This document shows positions 33,444-43,309 of a DNA stretch of 64,000 nucleotides, piece after piece. Position 1 is the stretch's first letter, and each line of letters opens with the position of its first letter. Source of the stretch: Porifericola rhodea (GTDB lineage: Bacteria; Bacteroidota; Bacteroidia; Cytophagales; Cyclobacteriaceae). The notes under the pieces were generated by a model that saw nothing but the letters and a program-made list of their open reading frames with translations, was not told where the DNA came from and did not search any database. Made by a program: the position numbers and the translations under genes. The stretch lies in NCBI RefSeq assembly GCF_030506305.1, contig NZ_CP119421.1:3674501-3738500 (forward strand), written 5' to 3'.

Positions 33444-34010
33444 ATGAGAAAGCTTAAGCTAGAGGTACAACTGTCGGTAAATGGATATGTTGGAGGCGTT
33501 AGTGGTGATCTTAACTGGACAGTAAGCCTGTACAATAAATACTGGCGTTTACTCCACGACATTGTTGGCGAATCGGATACCCTCCTGATCGGTAGAAAAA
33601 TTGCAGAAGAATTTATACCACATTTTGAATCTTTTACCGTTGACCATCTACCCTATTCTTTTGCTCAAAAAATGGTCCACATTCCTAAAGTAACCTTCAC
33701 CAAACCTCTGAATAAGCCATTTGGAAAAAACATCTCTCATGCCAAAGCCGGTCTGTCAGCAAAGGTCTGCCAGCCGAAGCACCAAAACGGAAAAGATCTA
33801 TTGGTCTATGAAGGAGCAAGCTTTGTATCTGCACTGATAAGTAGAGGTCATATAGATAAGCTTTTGCTGTTTATTAACCCAGTTTTGATTAGGCATGGTT
33901 TGCAGATTTTTGTCCAGGTCAACGAGCAACAGGTGCTAATATTAATCTCTGCCAGGTCCTATAAATGTGGAGTTAGGGTGCTTCACTATAAGATGAGTAG
34001 TCAGAGTTAG
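33444..34010 (+). CDS. RibD C-terminal / dihydrofolate reductase-fold protein (diverged)
   Basis: Protein of 188 aa with the DHFR-like fold of the RibD reductase domain: the N-terminal strand RKLKLEVQLSVNGYVGG, the ESDTLLIGRKIAEEF segment, and GHIDKLLLFINPVLIRHG near the end. It is a paralogue of the gene at 45736. The NADPH-binding segment and C-terminal region are more diverged here (VYEGASFVSALI in place of AYGGAEFVSSLI), so activity may have changed. There is no partner gene. Confidence 0.82.
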   Translation: MRKLKLEVQLSVNGYVGGVSGDLNWTVSLYNKYWRLLHDIVGESDTLLIGRKIAEEFIPHFESFTVDHLPYSFAQKMVHIPKVTFTKPLNKPFGKNISHAKAGLSAKVCQPKHQNGKDLLVYEGASFVSALISRGHIDKLLLFINPVLIRHGLQIFVQVNEQQVLILISARSYKCGVRVLHYKMSSQS

Positions 34011-34199
34011 CAGGTATTACAGCAGCGAAAGAGGATGGCATGCAGTCAGGCTGGTAAAATTGCCTAATCTAAGTTTGCATAAGCATAGAACAGTTATTTT
34101 ACTTTTAGCTTAAGTGCATTGCCAAAAAGCTAGAAAGTAACTTGGTATTATCAATAATAATTCTGTTTCTTCGGAGTAGAACATCTATTGATTCAGTAA

Positions 34200-34772
34200 A
34201 TGACTGAAAAAGAAAAAATGCTTAAAGGGGAGCCATATAACTCCAGAGATGCAGAGCTGATAAAAATGTATCACAAGGCAAGAAAACTATTAAAAGCATA
34301 TAATATGCTGGATTCTGAGTTAGGGCAGGAGCGTGAAAGAATACTAAGTGAGCTGTTTGGTGTTAAGGGTGAGGGGGTATGGATAGAGGCGCCATTTTTT
34401 TGCGACTATGGAGAAAATATATCAATTGGTAGTCATACTTTTGTTAACACAAACTGCATGTTTCTGGATAATAATACCATAACAATAGGAGAAAATGGGC
34501 TGATTGCTCCTTATGTGCAGATATACACCGCTAAGCATCCGATAAAAGCCTCTGATAGAATTGTAAAAAACGGTAGTCAATCTTCTTACATAACTTCTGC
34601 CCAGGCAGTAAAAATTGGCGATAATGTCTGGATAGGGGGCAATTCCGTGGTATTTCCTGGTGTCACTATTGGGGACAATGTAACAATAGGAGCAGGTAGT
34701 ATTGTCACTAATGATATTCCCGACAATGTATTGGCTGTAGGAAACCCCTGCAGGGTTGTCAGGGAACTGTAA
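34200..34772 (+). CDS. Sugar O-acetyltransferase (maltose/galactoside acetyltransferase family)
   Basis: Acetyl-CoA-dependent O-acetyltransferase of 190 aa with the left-handed beta-helix of hexapeptide repeats (for example VKIGDNVWIGGNSVVFPGVT and IGDNVTIGAGSIVTNDI). The N-terminal Maa domain (KEKMLKGEPYNSRDAELIK) and the catalytic His in IYTAKHPI are present. The length and architecture are those of complete LacA/Maa enzymes. The acceptor sugar is not known. Confidence 0.92.
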   Translation: MTEKEKMLKGEPYNSRDAELIKMYHKARKLLKAYNMLDSELGQERERILSELFGVKGEGVWIEAPFFCDYGENISIGSHTFVNTNCMFLDNNTITIGENGLIAPYVQIYTAKHPIKASDRIVKNGSQSSYITSAQAVKIGDNVWIGGNSVVFPGVTIGDNVTIGAGSIVTNDIPDNVLAVGNPCRVVREL

Positions 34773-35048
34773 GAAGTAGTAAGTGGAAAGGAATATATCT
34801 GTTAGCAGTAACACTGTATATGCGTCTGGTATAGTAGGCTTATTAACAGATACTAAGTATACTAAAAACCTCAACCTGATAGCGTTTTAGAAAAACTTTA
34901 TGATTACCTAAATACCAGTGCATGGGGATGACAAATATTAGAGATTATTATGTAAAATTTAGCATATAAAAGCTTAGGCTTTCATCCGTTTAGCTATATC
35001 TTTAATAGCTGAAATGTATCGCACAAACCTCAGTTAGAAATTTCAACA

Positions 35049-35633
35049 ATGGTAGGAAAGAAGATTTTAGTTATTAACGGACACCCTGACAAAGAGAGTT
35101 ATAATTATGGTTTATCGCAGTCTTATATCAAGGGAGCAGAAAATTCAGGGGCAGAAGTGAAAGAGATACAAATCGGAGAGCTGAGCTTTGACCCAAACCT
35201 GCAATATGGTTATCGGAAAAGAACCGAGCTGGAACCTGACTTGCTCAATGCACAGCAATTGCTTAATTGGGCCGAGCATATTGTTTGGGTTTATCCGGTA
35301 TGGTGGGGCTCGGTACCTGCAATTATGAAAGGTTTTTTAGACCGGGTATTATTGCCAGGTTTTGCTTTTAAGAAAAGAGAAGGTTCGCTCTGGTGGGATA
35401 AGTTCTTTAACGGTAAGACTTCCCGGCTCATCTGTACAATGGACCAGCCGCCTCTCTATTACCGATTAGTATATGGAGGGCCAAGCCACAATGCTATGAA
35501 AAAGTTAACCATGAACTTTATTGGTGTAAGATCAGTCAAAGTCACTGCTATAGGTCCTATTAGGCTATCCAAAGATTCTTTTAGAGAAAAATGGCTTAAC
35601 AAAGTAGAAAAACTTGGGCAACTGAATAAGTAA
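35049..35633 (+). CDS. NAD(P)H-dependent quinone reductase, flavodoxin-like fold
   Basis: FMN- or FAD-dependent oxidoreductase of the NQO1/MdaB family, 194 aa. It starts VGKKILVINGHPDKESYNYG, the flavin-phosphate segment, and contains the signature VWVYPVWWGSVPAIMKGFLD and VLLPGFAFKK. A typical role is two-electron quinone reduction against redox stress. It is monocistronic. Confidence 0.9.
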   Translation: MVGKKILVINGHPDKESYNYGLSQSYIKGAENSGAEVKEIQIGELSFDPNLQYGYRKRTELEPDLLNAQQLLNWAEHIVWVYPVWWGSVPAIMKGFLDRVLLPGFAFKKREGSLWWDKFFNGKTSRLICTMDQPPLYYRLVYGGPSHNAMKKLTMNFIGVRSVKVTAIGPIRLSKDSFREKWLNKVEKLGQLNK

Positions 35634-35724
35634 GTTTAAGCTTTAAAACTCTACATTTCTTGTAGCACATAACTTATTTATCGCTATGTGACTATTAAAA
35701 GCGAGAGAGCAGATCAGGCTAAAG

Positions 35725-36279
35725 ATGAAAATACTAATATTTGGAGCATCAGGCTCAGGTACTACCACTCTGGGCAAAGAACTGGAAAAAAGAAGCAAGT
35801 TTGTACATCTGGATGTGGATGACTACTACTGGAAAGTTACCCAGCCTCCGTTTCAGGAAAAAGTAGCCTTAGAGGAGCGAAACCAAAAACTACAGACTGA
35901 CTTTGAGAAGTGGACGGAAGTAATTGTTAGTGGCTCTCTGGTCAGCTGGGGAAATTACTGGGAAAATGCTTTTGACCTGGCGGTATTCTTGTATCTAAAG
36001 CCCGAGATCAGACTAAAAAGATTAGCGCAAAGAGAACACAAAAGGTATGGAGATCAGCTAAATAATAACAGCCAGATCAGGAAAACCTATCAGGCATTTA
36101 TGGAATGGGCCAGCCACTATGATGATCCCGCTTTTACAGGCAGATCGCTAAGCGTACACAAAAACTGGATTCAGCTCTTAAGCTGTCCTGTATTATATGT
36201 AGAGGGGGAAGAGGAGTTGAATACCAAAGTAGTTAACGTTATGAGTGAGATTAAAAAGAGGTTGCCAAATACCCCTTAA
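35725..36279 (+). CDS. P-loop NTPase, adenylate-kinase / shikimate-kinase-like
   Basis: Small nucleoside-kinase-like protein of 184 aa. Walker A is GASGSGTTTL (residues 7-16), followed by the DVDDYYWK segment typical of AAA-18-type kinases and an Arg-rich lid (RLKRLAQREHKRYG). The family is generally annotated as 'topology modulation' or AAA family proteins; the phosphate acceptor is unknown. It is not part of an operon. Confidence 0.8.
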   Translation: MKILIFGASGSGTTTLGKELEKRSKFVHLDVDDYYWKVTQPPFQEKVALEERNQKLQTDFEKWTEVIVSGSLVSWGNYWENAFDLAVFLYLKPEIRLKRLAQREHKRYGDQLNNNSQIRKTYQAFMEWASHYDDPAFTGRSLSVHKNWIQLLSCPVLYVEGEEELNTKVVNVMSEIKKRLPNTP

Positions 36280-36366
36280 TCATTGGTAAGCATTTACATG
36301 CTATATTTTATCTTCGTCGCAGAATAGCGATATTGCCCGCAAACTAAGTTTCAGATCTTCAATTCA

Positions 36367-37047
36367 ATGCAGGTACAAAATGAGTATTACCAATGGAGTG
36401 TGCATAAGCAGCGAAACTTCCAGATTAAACTTATCTCTATTTTTCTTCTCTGTATTCTGCTTATAGGGCTTATACTTTACTTTCTCTATAGACCTTTGAT
36501 ATTACTGTTGCCATTGTTATTGACAGTCGCTATATCTGTACTGGCACCATTTGTAGATGTGCCGGCTATGGTAAAAAAGGGCAGGCTAAAGTATTACTCC
36601 CTATTCTTTTTAGCTGAGCAGGAGCACAAGGGGATTATTAAAGTGCACGGAGGTACACTCTTCGACTATTATTTTGTTTTGGATGAAAAGATGAGCCAAC
36701 GGCAAAGGCTGAGGCTTATTCTGCTGGAATACCTGAAAGGTTTGCACCAACTTGCTCAAGAAGAGAATGAGGAACTTATTGTTGAAGGAAGCAGCTACAT
36801 CATTAATGAGCGTACAGCAAACAAGCTGGGATTTAAGAGAGCTCCCCTGGATGGCTTACAAATGATCGTTATGGCGTTCAATTATATTAATCTGATATTA
36901 GCGGTATCTATGGCAAAGAAGGCATTGCAGTTTCCTAAACTAAACAGAATGAATACCTTTAGAGGTAGACTTAAAGATATAAAAGAAAAAAGTCAATATG
37001 TTAAACAGTTGATTGTCAAACTAGAAGGTGAAGCTATGCTGTATTGA
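36367..37047 (+). CDS. Hypothetical membrane protein
   Basis: Protein of 226 aa not assigned to a family. Two adjacent hydrophobic helices (IKLISIFLLCILLIGLILYF and LILLLPLLLTVAISVLAPFV, ~residues 20-65) form an N-terminal hairpin. A soluble domain with YYSLFFLAEQEHKGIIKVHG and KGLHQLAQEENEELIVEGSS follows. Bacteroidota genomes carry similar uncharacterised two-helix proteins. The coding frame is well supported by composition and by an ATG after a purine-rich stretch. Confidence 0.68.
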   Translation: MQVQNEYYQWSVHKQRNFQIKLISIFLLCILLIGLILYFLYRPLILLLPLLLTVAISVLAPFVDVPAMVKKGRLKYYSLFFLAEQEHKGIIKVHGGTLFDYYFVLDEKMSQRQRLRLILLEYLKGLHQLAQEENEELIVEGSSYIINERTANKLGFKRAPLDGLQMIVMAFNYINLILAVSMAKKALQFPKLNRMNTFRGRLKDIKEKSQYVKQLIVKLEGEAMLY

Positions 37048-37134
37048 ACAAAAAATAGTGAGGATATTTAGCTCTTCCTTTTACTTATTCGTAAGCTATA
37101 ATGCTACTTATTGTTAATCCTAAGTGTAAATACA

Positions 37135-37764
37135 ATGACTGAATTTTGGGAGTTTAGCTTTCAGGATAAACAGACCATGTGGGGCTTTGAAGCTGCGGAT
37201 GCGGCAATTGATGCGGCTAATTTTTTTCAGCAGAAAGGACTCAAAAAAATACTTATTCCCGGCTTTGGGTATGGTAGAAACGCCAAAGTTTTTACAGACC
37301 AAGGAATGGAGGTAAGGGGTATAGAAATTTCACAAACCGCTATTGAGCTTGCCAGAAAACATTATGGCGGTTCTGTAAAAGTGTATCATGGTGGAGTAGG
37401 AGAAATGCCATTTGACGATGATATTTATGAGGGCATCTTCTGCTACGCACTAATCCACTTGCTGGACGAAAAAGAAAGAACTAAACTGATTGAGGATTGT
37501 TATGCACAGCTTAAAACAGGAGCTTATATGTACTTTGTCGCTATATCTACGGCAGATCCTGCTTATGGGCGTGGAGAGTTAATTAGTAAGAACAGGTACT
37601 TGACCAGGCATGGTGTAAAGCTTTACTTTTATGATGACGAGGCTATCAGCCAGGAGTTTGGAAATTATGGTTTGCTGGAAGCCAAAGAAATTAGTGAGCC
37701 TGCTCAAGTCCGGGAAGGTAAACCCTCTCAAAAATTCTGGAAGGTCATCTGCAAGAAAGGTTAA
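37135..37764 (+). CDS. Class I SAM-dependent methyltransferase (thiopurine-methyltransferase-like)
   Basis: SAM-dependent methyltransferase of 209 aa from the preferred ATG at 37135 (MTEFWEFSFQ). The SAM-binding glycine-rich motif is ILIPGFGYGRNAKVF, followed by the acidic residue in VRGIEISQTAIELA and the motif-III-like IFCYALIHLL. The spacing is close to the TPMT / TehB-like group. The substrate is unknown. Confidence 0.87.
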   Translation: MTEFWEFSFQDKQTMWGFEAADAAIDAANFFQQKGLKKILIPGFGYGRNAKVFTDQGMEVRGIEISQTAIELARKHYGGSVKVYHGGVGEMPFDDDIYEGIFCYALIHLLDEKERTKLIEDCYAQLKTGAYMYFVAISTADPAYGRGELISKNRYLTRHGVKLYFYDDEAISQEFGNYGLLEAKEISEPAQVREGKPSQKFWKVICKKG

Positions 37765-37914
37765 GGTAAGCAGTATATACCTAAAATATCTAACGGGTGT
37801 ATGTAAATATTCTGGATCTTAACTCAGGTTATTGTTTTTAGATCTATCAAGCATTTTATACTATTGTTGCTACACAAAACCATACGTCACGCAACCTAAA
37901 CACAGTATTTCTAC

Positions 37915-39339
37915 ATGAAGTCTTTCATTGTTTTTACCGCATTATTGCTAAGCATTACAAGCCTAATAGGGCAGTCAGCCCAAAAACAAAGAGTCATTGT
38001 TCTTACCGACATAGAAGCTGATCCTGATGACACCCAGTCTTTGGTTCGTTTACTGTTGTACGCTAACGAAATTGATATCAAAGGAATTGTAGCGACTACC
38101 TCCTGTTGGTTACAAAACTCTATACATCCCAAATCTATAGAACGGGTCATTGAGGCATATGGAGAGGTACAGCCTAACCTTAGCCAGCACCAAAAAGATT
38201 ATCCTAAGGCCGAAGCACTTCTACCTTTAATTAAGCGAGGTCTCCCTGTCTATGGTATGAAAGGTGTGGGAGAAGGCAAAGATTCAGAAGGCTCAGACTG
38301 GATTATCAAAGTGCTGGAAGAGGAAGATGCGCGCCCTCTATGGATCTCCACCTGGGGTGGTGTAAATACCCTTGCTCAGGCTTTATACAAAATTAAAAAT
38401 ACTAAAAGTAAAAAAGAGGCAAGCCGAATGTTTTCTAAACTTAGGGTGTATACTATCTCCGATCAGGATGATAGCGGACTATGGATCAGAAATAACTTCC
38501 CTGAACTGTTTTACATCCTTAGCCCCGGAGATGATTACGGCTATGCTACCTGGACGGGTATTAATACCTTTGTAAAAGGTATTGATAATACCAGTATCAG
38601 CAATAGCTGGATAGCTGAACACATACAACAGGGGCATGGGCCTTTGGGTGCTGCTTACCCTGATGTAGCATGGGGTGTAGAGGGAGATACACCTGCTTTT
38701 CTTTCTCTTATTCCTAATGGCCTCAACAATGCCGAACATCCTGAGTGGGGAGGGTGGGGTGGACGGTATGAGCTTTATCAGCCTGATTTCTCAAAAATGA
38801 AAGATGGCAGCTCTATTGTAGAAATTGCTCCGGAAACTCGTGCTATCTGGACCAATGCTTCCGATAAATACACGCCTTATGTGCATGGAGCGTATGGGCG
38901 AACCTTAAAAAGAGATAGTATGTCTTTTGAAAATGATAAGGTTACCCTTTGGCGCTGGCGTGATGATTTTCAGAACGATTTTGCCGCGCGTATGGATTGG
39001 TGTACTCAATCTTTTGAAGAAGCCAATCACGCCCCTGTTCCTGTTTTGTCACATGCCGAAGAAATTACGCTTACAGCAGGAGAAGGCTTCACTCTGGACG
39101 CTTTTGAAACGACTGATCCTGATGGTGACAATCTTACATTTCTCTGGTTTCACTATCCTGAAGCCGGAAGTTACGAGGGTAGCATAAATCTGGGGGCTGA
39201 AAATGTACACAGGGTGCACCTGAAAGCGCCAGAAGTAGATAAAATGGAAACTGCTCATATCATTTTAAAAGTGACAGATAAAGGCGAGCCGGCTTTGAGC
39301 GCCTATAAGAGAGTAATAATTACTATTAAGCCTAGCTAA
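37915..39339 (+). CDS. DUF1593 protein, nucleoside-hydrolase-like, secreted
   Basis: Exported protein of 474 aa with a signal peptide (LLLSITSLIGQ). The N-terminal domain is of the DUF1593 type, with the nucleoside-hydrolase-like acidic cluster LTDIEADPDDTQSLVRLLLY. The C-terminal ~95 aa form a beta-sandwich with PDGDNLTFLWFHYPEAGSYE, the usual companion domain of this family. DUF1593 proteins occur in polysaccharide-utilisation settings and are annotated by some as cellulose- or sugar-binding hydrolases. The exact reaction is not established. Confidence 0.87.
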   Translation: MKSFIVFTALLLSITSLIGQSAQKQRVIVLTDIEADPDDTQSLVRLLLYANEIDIKGIVATTSCWLQNSIHPKSIERVIEAYGEVQPNLSQHQKDYPKAEALLPLIKRGLPVYGMKGVGEGKDSEGSDWIIKVLEEEDARPLWISTWGGVNTLAQALYKIKNTKSKKEASRMFSKLRVYTISDQDDSGLWIRNNFPELFYILSPGDDYGYATWTGINTFVKGIDNTSISNSWIAEHIQQGHGPLGAAYPDVAWGVEGDTPAFLSLIPNGLNNAEHPEWGGWGGRYELYQPDFSKMKDGSSIVEIAPETRAIWTNASDKYTPYVHGAYGRTLKRDSMSFENDKVTLWRWRDDFQNDFAARMDWCTQSFEEANHAPVPVLSHAEEITLTAGEGFTLDAFETTDPDGDNLTFLWFHYPEAGSYEGSINLGAENVHRVHLKAPEVDKMETAHIILKVTDKGEPALSAYKRVIITIKPS

Positions 39340-39489
39340 AGAGGTCTTACCAAAAGTAAAGATGATATGCATACCCTAAGTGTATGAGTTGTTGTAAACA
39401 AAGCTTAGAATAATACCTAAAGCCTTGGGATAGCATACCTTGATAACGTAAATTATAGGAAAATACATCATTTCTAACTATGTAATACT

Positions 39490-39909
39490 ATGGTAAGCCG
39501 TACTGTAAATTCTACCACAAAGCTATTCAAGTTGCTTGCAGCCTGTTGGCTGGGAGTATTACTTTGGACTGCCTGTAAAGAAGATGATGCAAAGCCTGCT
39601 AACCTGGAAGGAGTCTGGCTGCAAGAAGAGAGTAGCACCGATACTTTAAGTTTTTGGCAAGACGATGCTTTTTTTGAACTAAGCAGAGAAAATGAATTAA
39701 GGAACGGACAGTATCTTCCTGCTACGGGTAGTGGTATTTACGAGTATCAGCTCCATCCAGATAGTATTGCTATACGTAGCATGCTTTCCAGTTTTAGCGG
39801 TTATCAGAAATTTTATTATAGTCTAAGAGGTAATGAATTGACAATAGAAAACTTCTATGATAAAAATAATAGTCAGGAGCATATTTTAACGTTTATAAGG
39901 CTGGAATGA
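39490..39909 (+). CDS. Small hypothetical lipoprotein
   Basis: Protein of 139 aa with an N-terminal hydrophobic segment and lipobox (LLWTAC, Cys29). A lipocalin-like short beta-domain starts PANLEGVWLQEESSTDTLSF and ends in strands such as YSLRGNELTIENFYD. This is the pattern of small Bacteroidota lipoproteins with lipocalin-like folds. No function is assigned. It lies 54 bp before a methyltransferase gene. Confidence 0.72.
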   Translation: MVSRTVNSTTKLFKLLAACWLGVLLWTACKEDDAKPANLEGVWLQEESSTDTLSFWQDDAFFELSRENELRNGQYLPATGSGIYEYQLHPDSIAIRSMLSSFSGYQKFYYSLRGNELTIENFYDKNNSQEHILTFIRLE

Positions 39910-39962
39910 GAGTGCAGTCTGAAATGACAAGTTGACTTTTTGCTACTCTAACACCTACGCTT

Positions 39963-40592
39963 ATGAAAAGCACGACCGAACAAAAAGCAGAGAAATTCTG
40001 GGACCGAACAGCTGCCAGCTATGAAAAAGAAGAGGCTCGTGACAAAGGTAAACTTGATTTTATAATTCACAAAACTAAAAGCTATCTGCATGAAGATTAT
40101 AAGGTGCTGGATTATGCTTGTGCAACCGGGGTAGTTGCCCATGCTATAGCGCCATCAGTTGCTCAGGTAGATGCAATAGATATTTCTTCCCGAATGATTG
40201 CGCTGGCTGAGGAAAGTAAAGCCTCTATGCCAAATATTAATTTTAGGCAGGCAAATATTTTCAGTCAGGAGTTGAAAGCTAATACTTACGATGCCGTATT
40301 AGCTTTTTACATCTTGCACCTGCTAGATAAGCCTGAAGATGTATTGTCGCGAATAGCTCAATTGTTAAAACCCGGAGGTGTGTTAATTACTGCTACGCCC
40401 TGTCTTGCAGAGAAACCTATACTGGCGTACACCTTTTCTCTGCTGGGTGGTGTTGGTCTGCTACCTAAGATAAATGCTTTTCATCTAAATTACTTAGTAA
40501 ACCTGTTTCAAACAAAGCACTTTCAAAAGCTGGATCAGCAGAAAGTCGCAGGGAGCAGCACTGAGTATTTTATGGTGAATCGGCTTAGTTAA
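39963..40592 (+). CDS. Class I SAM-dependent methyltransferase (UbiE/Methyltransf_11-like)
   Basis: Protein of 209 aa with SAM motif I VLDYACATGVVAHAI (an Ala-Cys-Ala variant of the usual DxGCGTG), the acidic residue in VDAIDISSRMIALA, and motif IV in YDAVLAFYILHLL. The C-terminal part (LLGGVGLLPKINAFHLNYLV) is hydrophobic and may cap the active site. The substrate is unknown. Confidence 0.88.
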   Translation: MKSTTEQKAEKFWDRTAASYEKEEARDKGKLDFIIHKTKSYLHEDYKVLDYACATGVVAHAIAPSVAQVDAIDISSRMIALAEESKASMPNINFRQANIFSQELKANTYDAVLAFYILHLLDKPEDVLSRIAQLLKPGGVLITATPCLAEKPILAYTFSLLGGVGLLPKINAFHLNYLVNLFQTKHFQKLDQQKVAGSSTEYFMVNRLS

Positions 40593-40874
40593 GCCTTATG
40601 CTTACGTATTTATTTTTAATGTTTCCGGTATATAATTCCTGATTTGGAACAAACTACTTGTAGGCTATTTTTGCTTTAAGATGGAAATATAGAAAGTAGT
40701 AGAGCAAAAATTCCTGCAGAAATATGAAATAACATGTCTTTATTGCTGCAAAGGAGAGGGTGAGCTAGAATACTCATCAACAACCTTCTATAATATTAAT
40801 GACTACAGCACAACTAAGGAATTTATAGGTTGGTTTAAAAGCGCAGCCCGTAAGGCTCGCGCTTTTTGTGTGAA

Positions 40875-41756
40875 CTAAGCATTCTGATATATTTTGCTAA
40901 ACTCAGAAGGTGTTTGTCCTGTCCATTTTTTAAACAAACGAGAAAAATACGCATAGTCCTCATAGCCCAATTGGTAAGCAATTTCTGCTAAAGATGAAGA
41001 ATGATACACCAAAAGCCGCCTGGCTTCCAGTATAACACGTTCTGTAATTAACTGTGTAGTAGATTTATTTAGTGTTTTTTGTGTCAGGCGATTGAGATGA
41101 CGCATGCTAATATTTAACTGATCGGCATAAGCAGCTGCAGATTTTTCTGATTTATAATTCTTTTCTATTAGCGTTTCCAGTTGCCGGAGGTAACTACTGT
41201 TCTGCTCAACTCTAAGCAAAAGCTGCTTTTCTCCCTGCAGGTAAAGCCTGCTTAGATCTATGTATAAACAATTTAGGAGAGAGGCTAATTTCTGTGCAGA
41301 CTGTATATCTGGCTTCTGGTATTCATGTAGTAATTGTAGAAACTGCTCTTTAACCTTATGATAACTATCAGCTTCCAGAAAGAGGGCAGAAGGGTTATGG
41401 ACAGAGTAAAAAAATGGAAAATTATATACGGACTGTTGGCTAAACTGTACATCAAAAAAAATCTGTGAGTGGAAAAAAATAACACCCTCAATATCTTCAG
41501 ATAGTTCCCAGTGATGAGTCTGACCGGGATTAAGCATAAACAAGCTCCCAGCCCTAATCTCATACCTTTCAAAATCAATTTCATGAATACCACTGCCCTG
41601 AGTAAACAGTACGGTCAGAAAAAAACTATGACGATGTGGAATGCTAATCGCCGCATGGTGTGTGCGTAGGTGATGACTGAATGTATTGCAGTAGAAATTA
41701 GTTTGTTTTTCTTCTTCCTCAAATGTTCGTAAGTCCAGATTACCAATTTGTTGCAT
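40875..41756 (-). CDS. AraC-family transcriptional regulator
   Basis: Regulator of 293 aa with an N-terminal AraC-type cupin ligand domain (HRHSFFLTVLFTQGSGIHEI) and two C-terminal helix-turn-helix motifs (SAAAYADQLNISMRHLNRL and SSLAEIAYQLGYEDYAYFSR, then FKKWTGQTPSEF). It is divergent from a DUF983 gene 90 bp away, which it may control. The effector is unknown. Confidence 0.92.
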   Translation of the reverse strand: MQQIGNLDLRTFEEEEKQTNFYCNTFSHHLRTHHAAISIPHRHSFFLTVLFTQGSGIHEIDFERYEIRAGSLFMLNPGQTHHWELSEDIEGVIFFHSQIFFDVQFSQQSVYNFPFFYSVHNPSALFLEADSYHKVKEQFLQLLHEYQKPDIQSAQKLASLLNCLYIDLSRLYLQGEKQLLLRVEQNSSYLRQLETLIEKNYKSEKSAAAYADQLNISMRHLNRLTQKTLNKSTTQLITERVILEARRLLVYHSSSLAEIAYQLGYEDYAYFSRLFKKWTGQTPSEFSKIYQNA

Positions 41757-41846
41757 TTATGTCCCTTTTGTCCAAAAATAAGCTACATCTATCCAAGCAA
41801 TAGTAAAATGTAGATTCTAAATTTGTATTTACAAATTAATAGTATT

Positions 41847-42188
41847 ATGTGGGATATCATCAAGAATATTAAGCAGGAGAAGTGCCCCAACTGTCATGCT
41901 GGGGAGGTTTTTAAAACCAAAGGTAATGTCTTATTATTCAAAACTCCTGAAATGAAACCCAGGTGTAGTAATTGTGGCTATTCGTTTGAAAAAGAACCGG
42001 GCTATTTTACTGGTGCTATGTACGTGAGCTATGCCCTCATTATTGCTGAAATGATAATAGCATTTATACTTTTCAGCTTTACACCTATTTCACTAGATTA
42101 TCTGATTTATTTAGTATTGCTGCCGGTAATCCTTTTGTGGCCATTCAATTTTCGTATGTCACGCATCATCTGGATGAATCTGATCTAA
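41847..42188 (+). CDS. DUF983 zinc-ribbon membrane protein
   Basis: Protein of 113 aa from the preferred ATG at 41847 (MWDIIKNIKQ). A CxxC pair at CPNCHAG and a second at CSNCGYSF form a zinc ribbon. Two membrane helices follow (YVSYALIIAEMIIAFILFSF and YLIYLVLLPVILLWP). This is DUF983, common in Bacteroidota and alphaproteobacteria, function unknown. A TAAATTTG matching the Bacteroidota -7 consensus lies at 41818-41825, suggesting a start site close to the gene, but no clear -33 TTG was found. Confidence 0.85.
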   Translation: MWDIIKNIKQEKCPNCHAGEVFKTKGNVLLFKTPEMKPRCSNCGYSFEKEPGYFTGAMYVSYALIIAEMIIAFILFSFTPISLDYLIYLVLLPVILLWPFNFRMSRIIWMNLI

Positions 42189-42393
42189 GTCTACTTTTTT
42201 ATAATCGCAAAGGCTTTACAGACTTATTCTACCGGCTATAGTTTAAGCAGTTTTTTTTAGTATATGCTGCCTCAATTGCATGTATTTATACTAGCAAGAC
42301 AAAGAAATTTATACAAATATCATTTTGAGGAGAATGGGTAAAAATGCTTATCTTAATCATGAAAAGTATTTATGAGATACTAAGTTCAAACTC

Positions 42394-43272
42394 ATGAAAA
42401 AGCTCCTATTCATCTTGCTGCTTTATCCCTTATCTGCTTACAGTCAGGATGGCCAAAAACCTATTATTGATATGCACCTGCATGACTACACTGAGCAAAC
42501 CTACTTTGTAGCTCCTGCCAGTGATGGAACTATGTCACCAGCTAGTTTAGCTGAGTTTCACGAACAGGTGCTAGCGATACAGAAGAAGTATAATATTGTA
42601 AAAGCAGTGGTAAGCACTATCGGAGGCCCAAACACTTTACAGGATGATAAAAAATGGATACCAGGTTATTATACTAATAAGCCACCTACCGATACTGTTG
42701 CGTTTATTAAACTCATAGAATCAGGAGAACTAAAAGTGTTTGGAGAAATAGGTGCGGTGTATGGAGGATATACATTATCTCACCCAGACTTTGAGCCTTA
42801 CCTGGATATTTGCGAGCGCTACGATATTCCGGTTGCAGTACATACCGGGGGCGGCCCGCCAAACATTACCTATCAATGCTGCCCGGATTTCCGACTTAAA
42901 TATGGAGACCCTCTTACCGTTGAAGATGTATTGGCCAAACATCCAAAACTCAGAATCTATATTATGCATGCTGGAGAAGTATTTTACGAAAATGCCCTCA
43001 GGCTAATGCTGCAATACCCTCAACTTTATGCTGATCTGGGTGTAATACTTTGGGTAGGTAAACAGCCTATGGACTATGCAGAACGCCTATTACGACAGGC
43101 AAAAGAGTATGGGTTGATTGACCGTATTATGTATGGCTCAGACCAGATGGTCTGGCCTCATGGAATAGAAAAAAGCATTCAACAGCTAGATAGTTACGAC
43201 TTCCTTTCCGAAGCGGATAAACGGAAAATATTTTATGAGAATGCAGCTCGTTTTCTAAGATTGGATGAGTAA
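42394..43272 (+). CDS. Secreted amidohydrolase-family metal hydrolase
   Basis: Protein of 292 aa with a signal peptide (LLYPLSAYSQ). It is an amidohydrolase-2-type TIM barrel with the HxH metal motif IIDMHLHDY, the later His in VAVHTGGGPP and IYIMHAGEV, and the Asp in MYGSDQMVWP. The length is typical. The substrate class (decarboxylase, lactonase or amide hydrolase) is not decided. The following alpha/beta hydrolase starts 38 bp downstream and could be in the same transcript. Confidence 0.85.
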   Translation: MKKLLFILLLYPLSAYSQDGQKPIIDMHLHDYTEQTYFVAPASDGTMSPASLAEFHEQVLAIQKKYNIVKAVVSTIGGPNTLQDDKKWIPGYYTNKPPTDTVAFIKLIESGELKVFGEIGAVYGGYTLSHPDFEPYLDICERYDIPVAVHTGGGPPNITYQCCPDFRLKYGDPLTVEDVLAKHPKLRIYIMHAGEVFYENALRLMLQYPQLYADLGVILWVGKQPMDYAERLLRQAKEYGLIDRIMYGSDQMVWPHGIEKSIQQLDSYDFLSEADKRKIFYENAARFLRLDE

Positions 43273-43309
43273 AGCTGACTGTTATAGTTAAACCTCAAAC
43301 TACATTAAA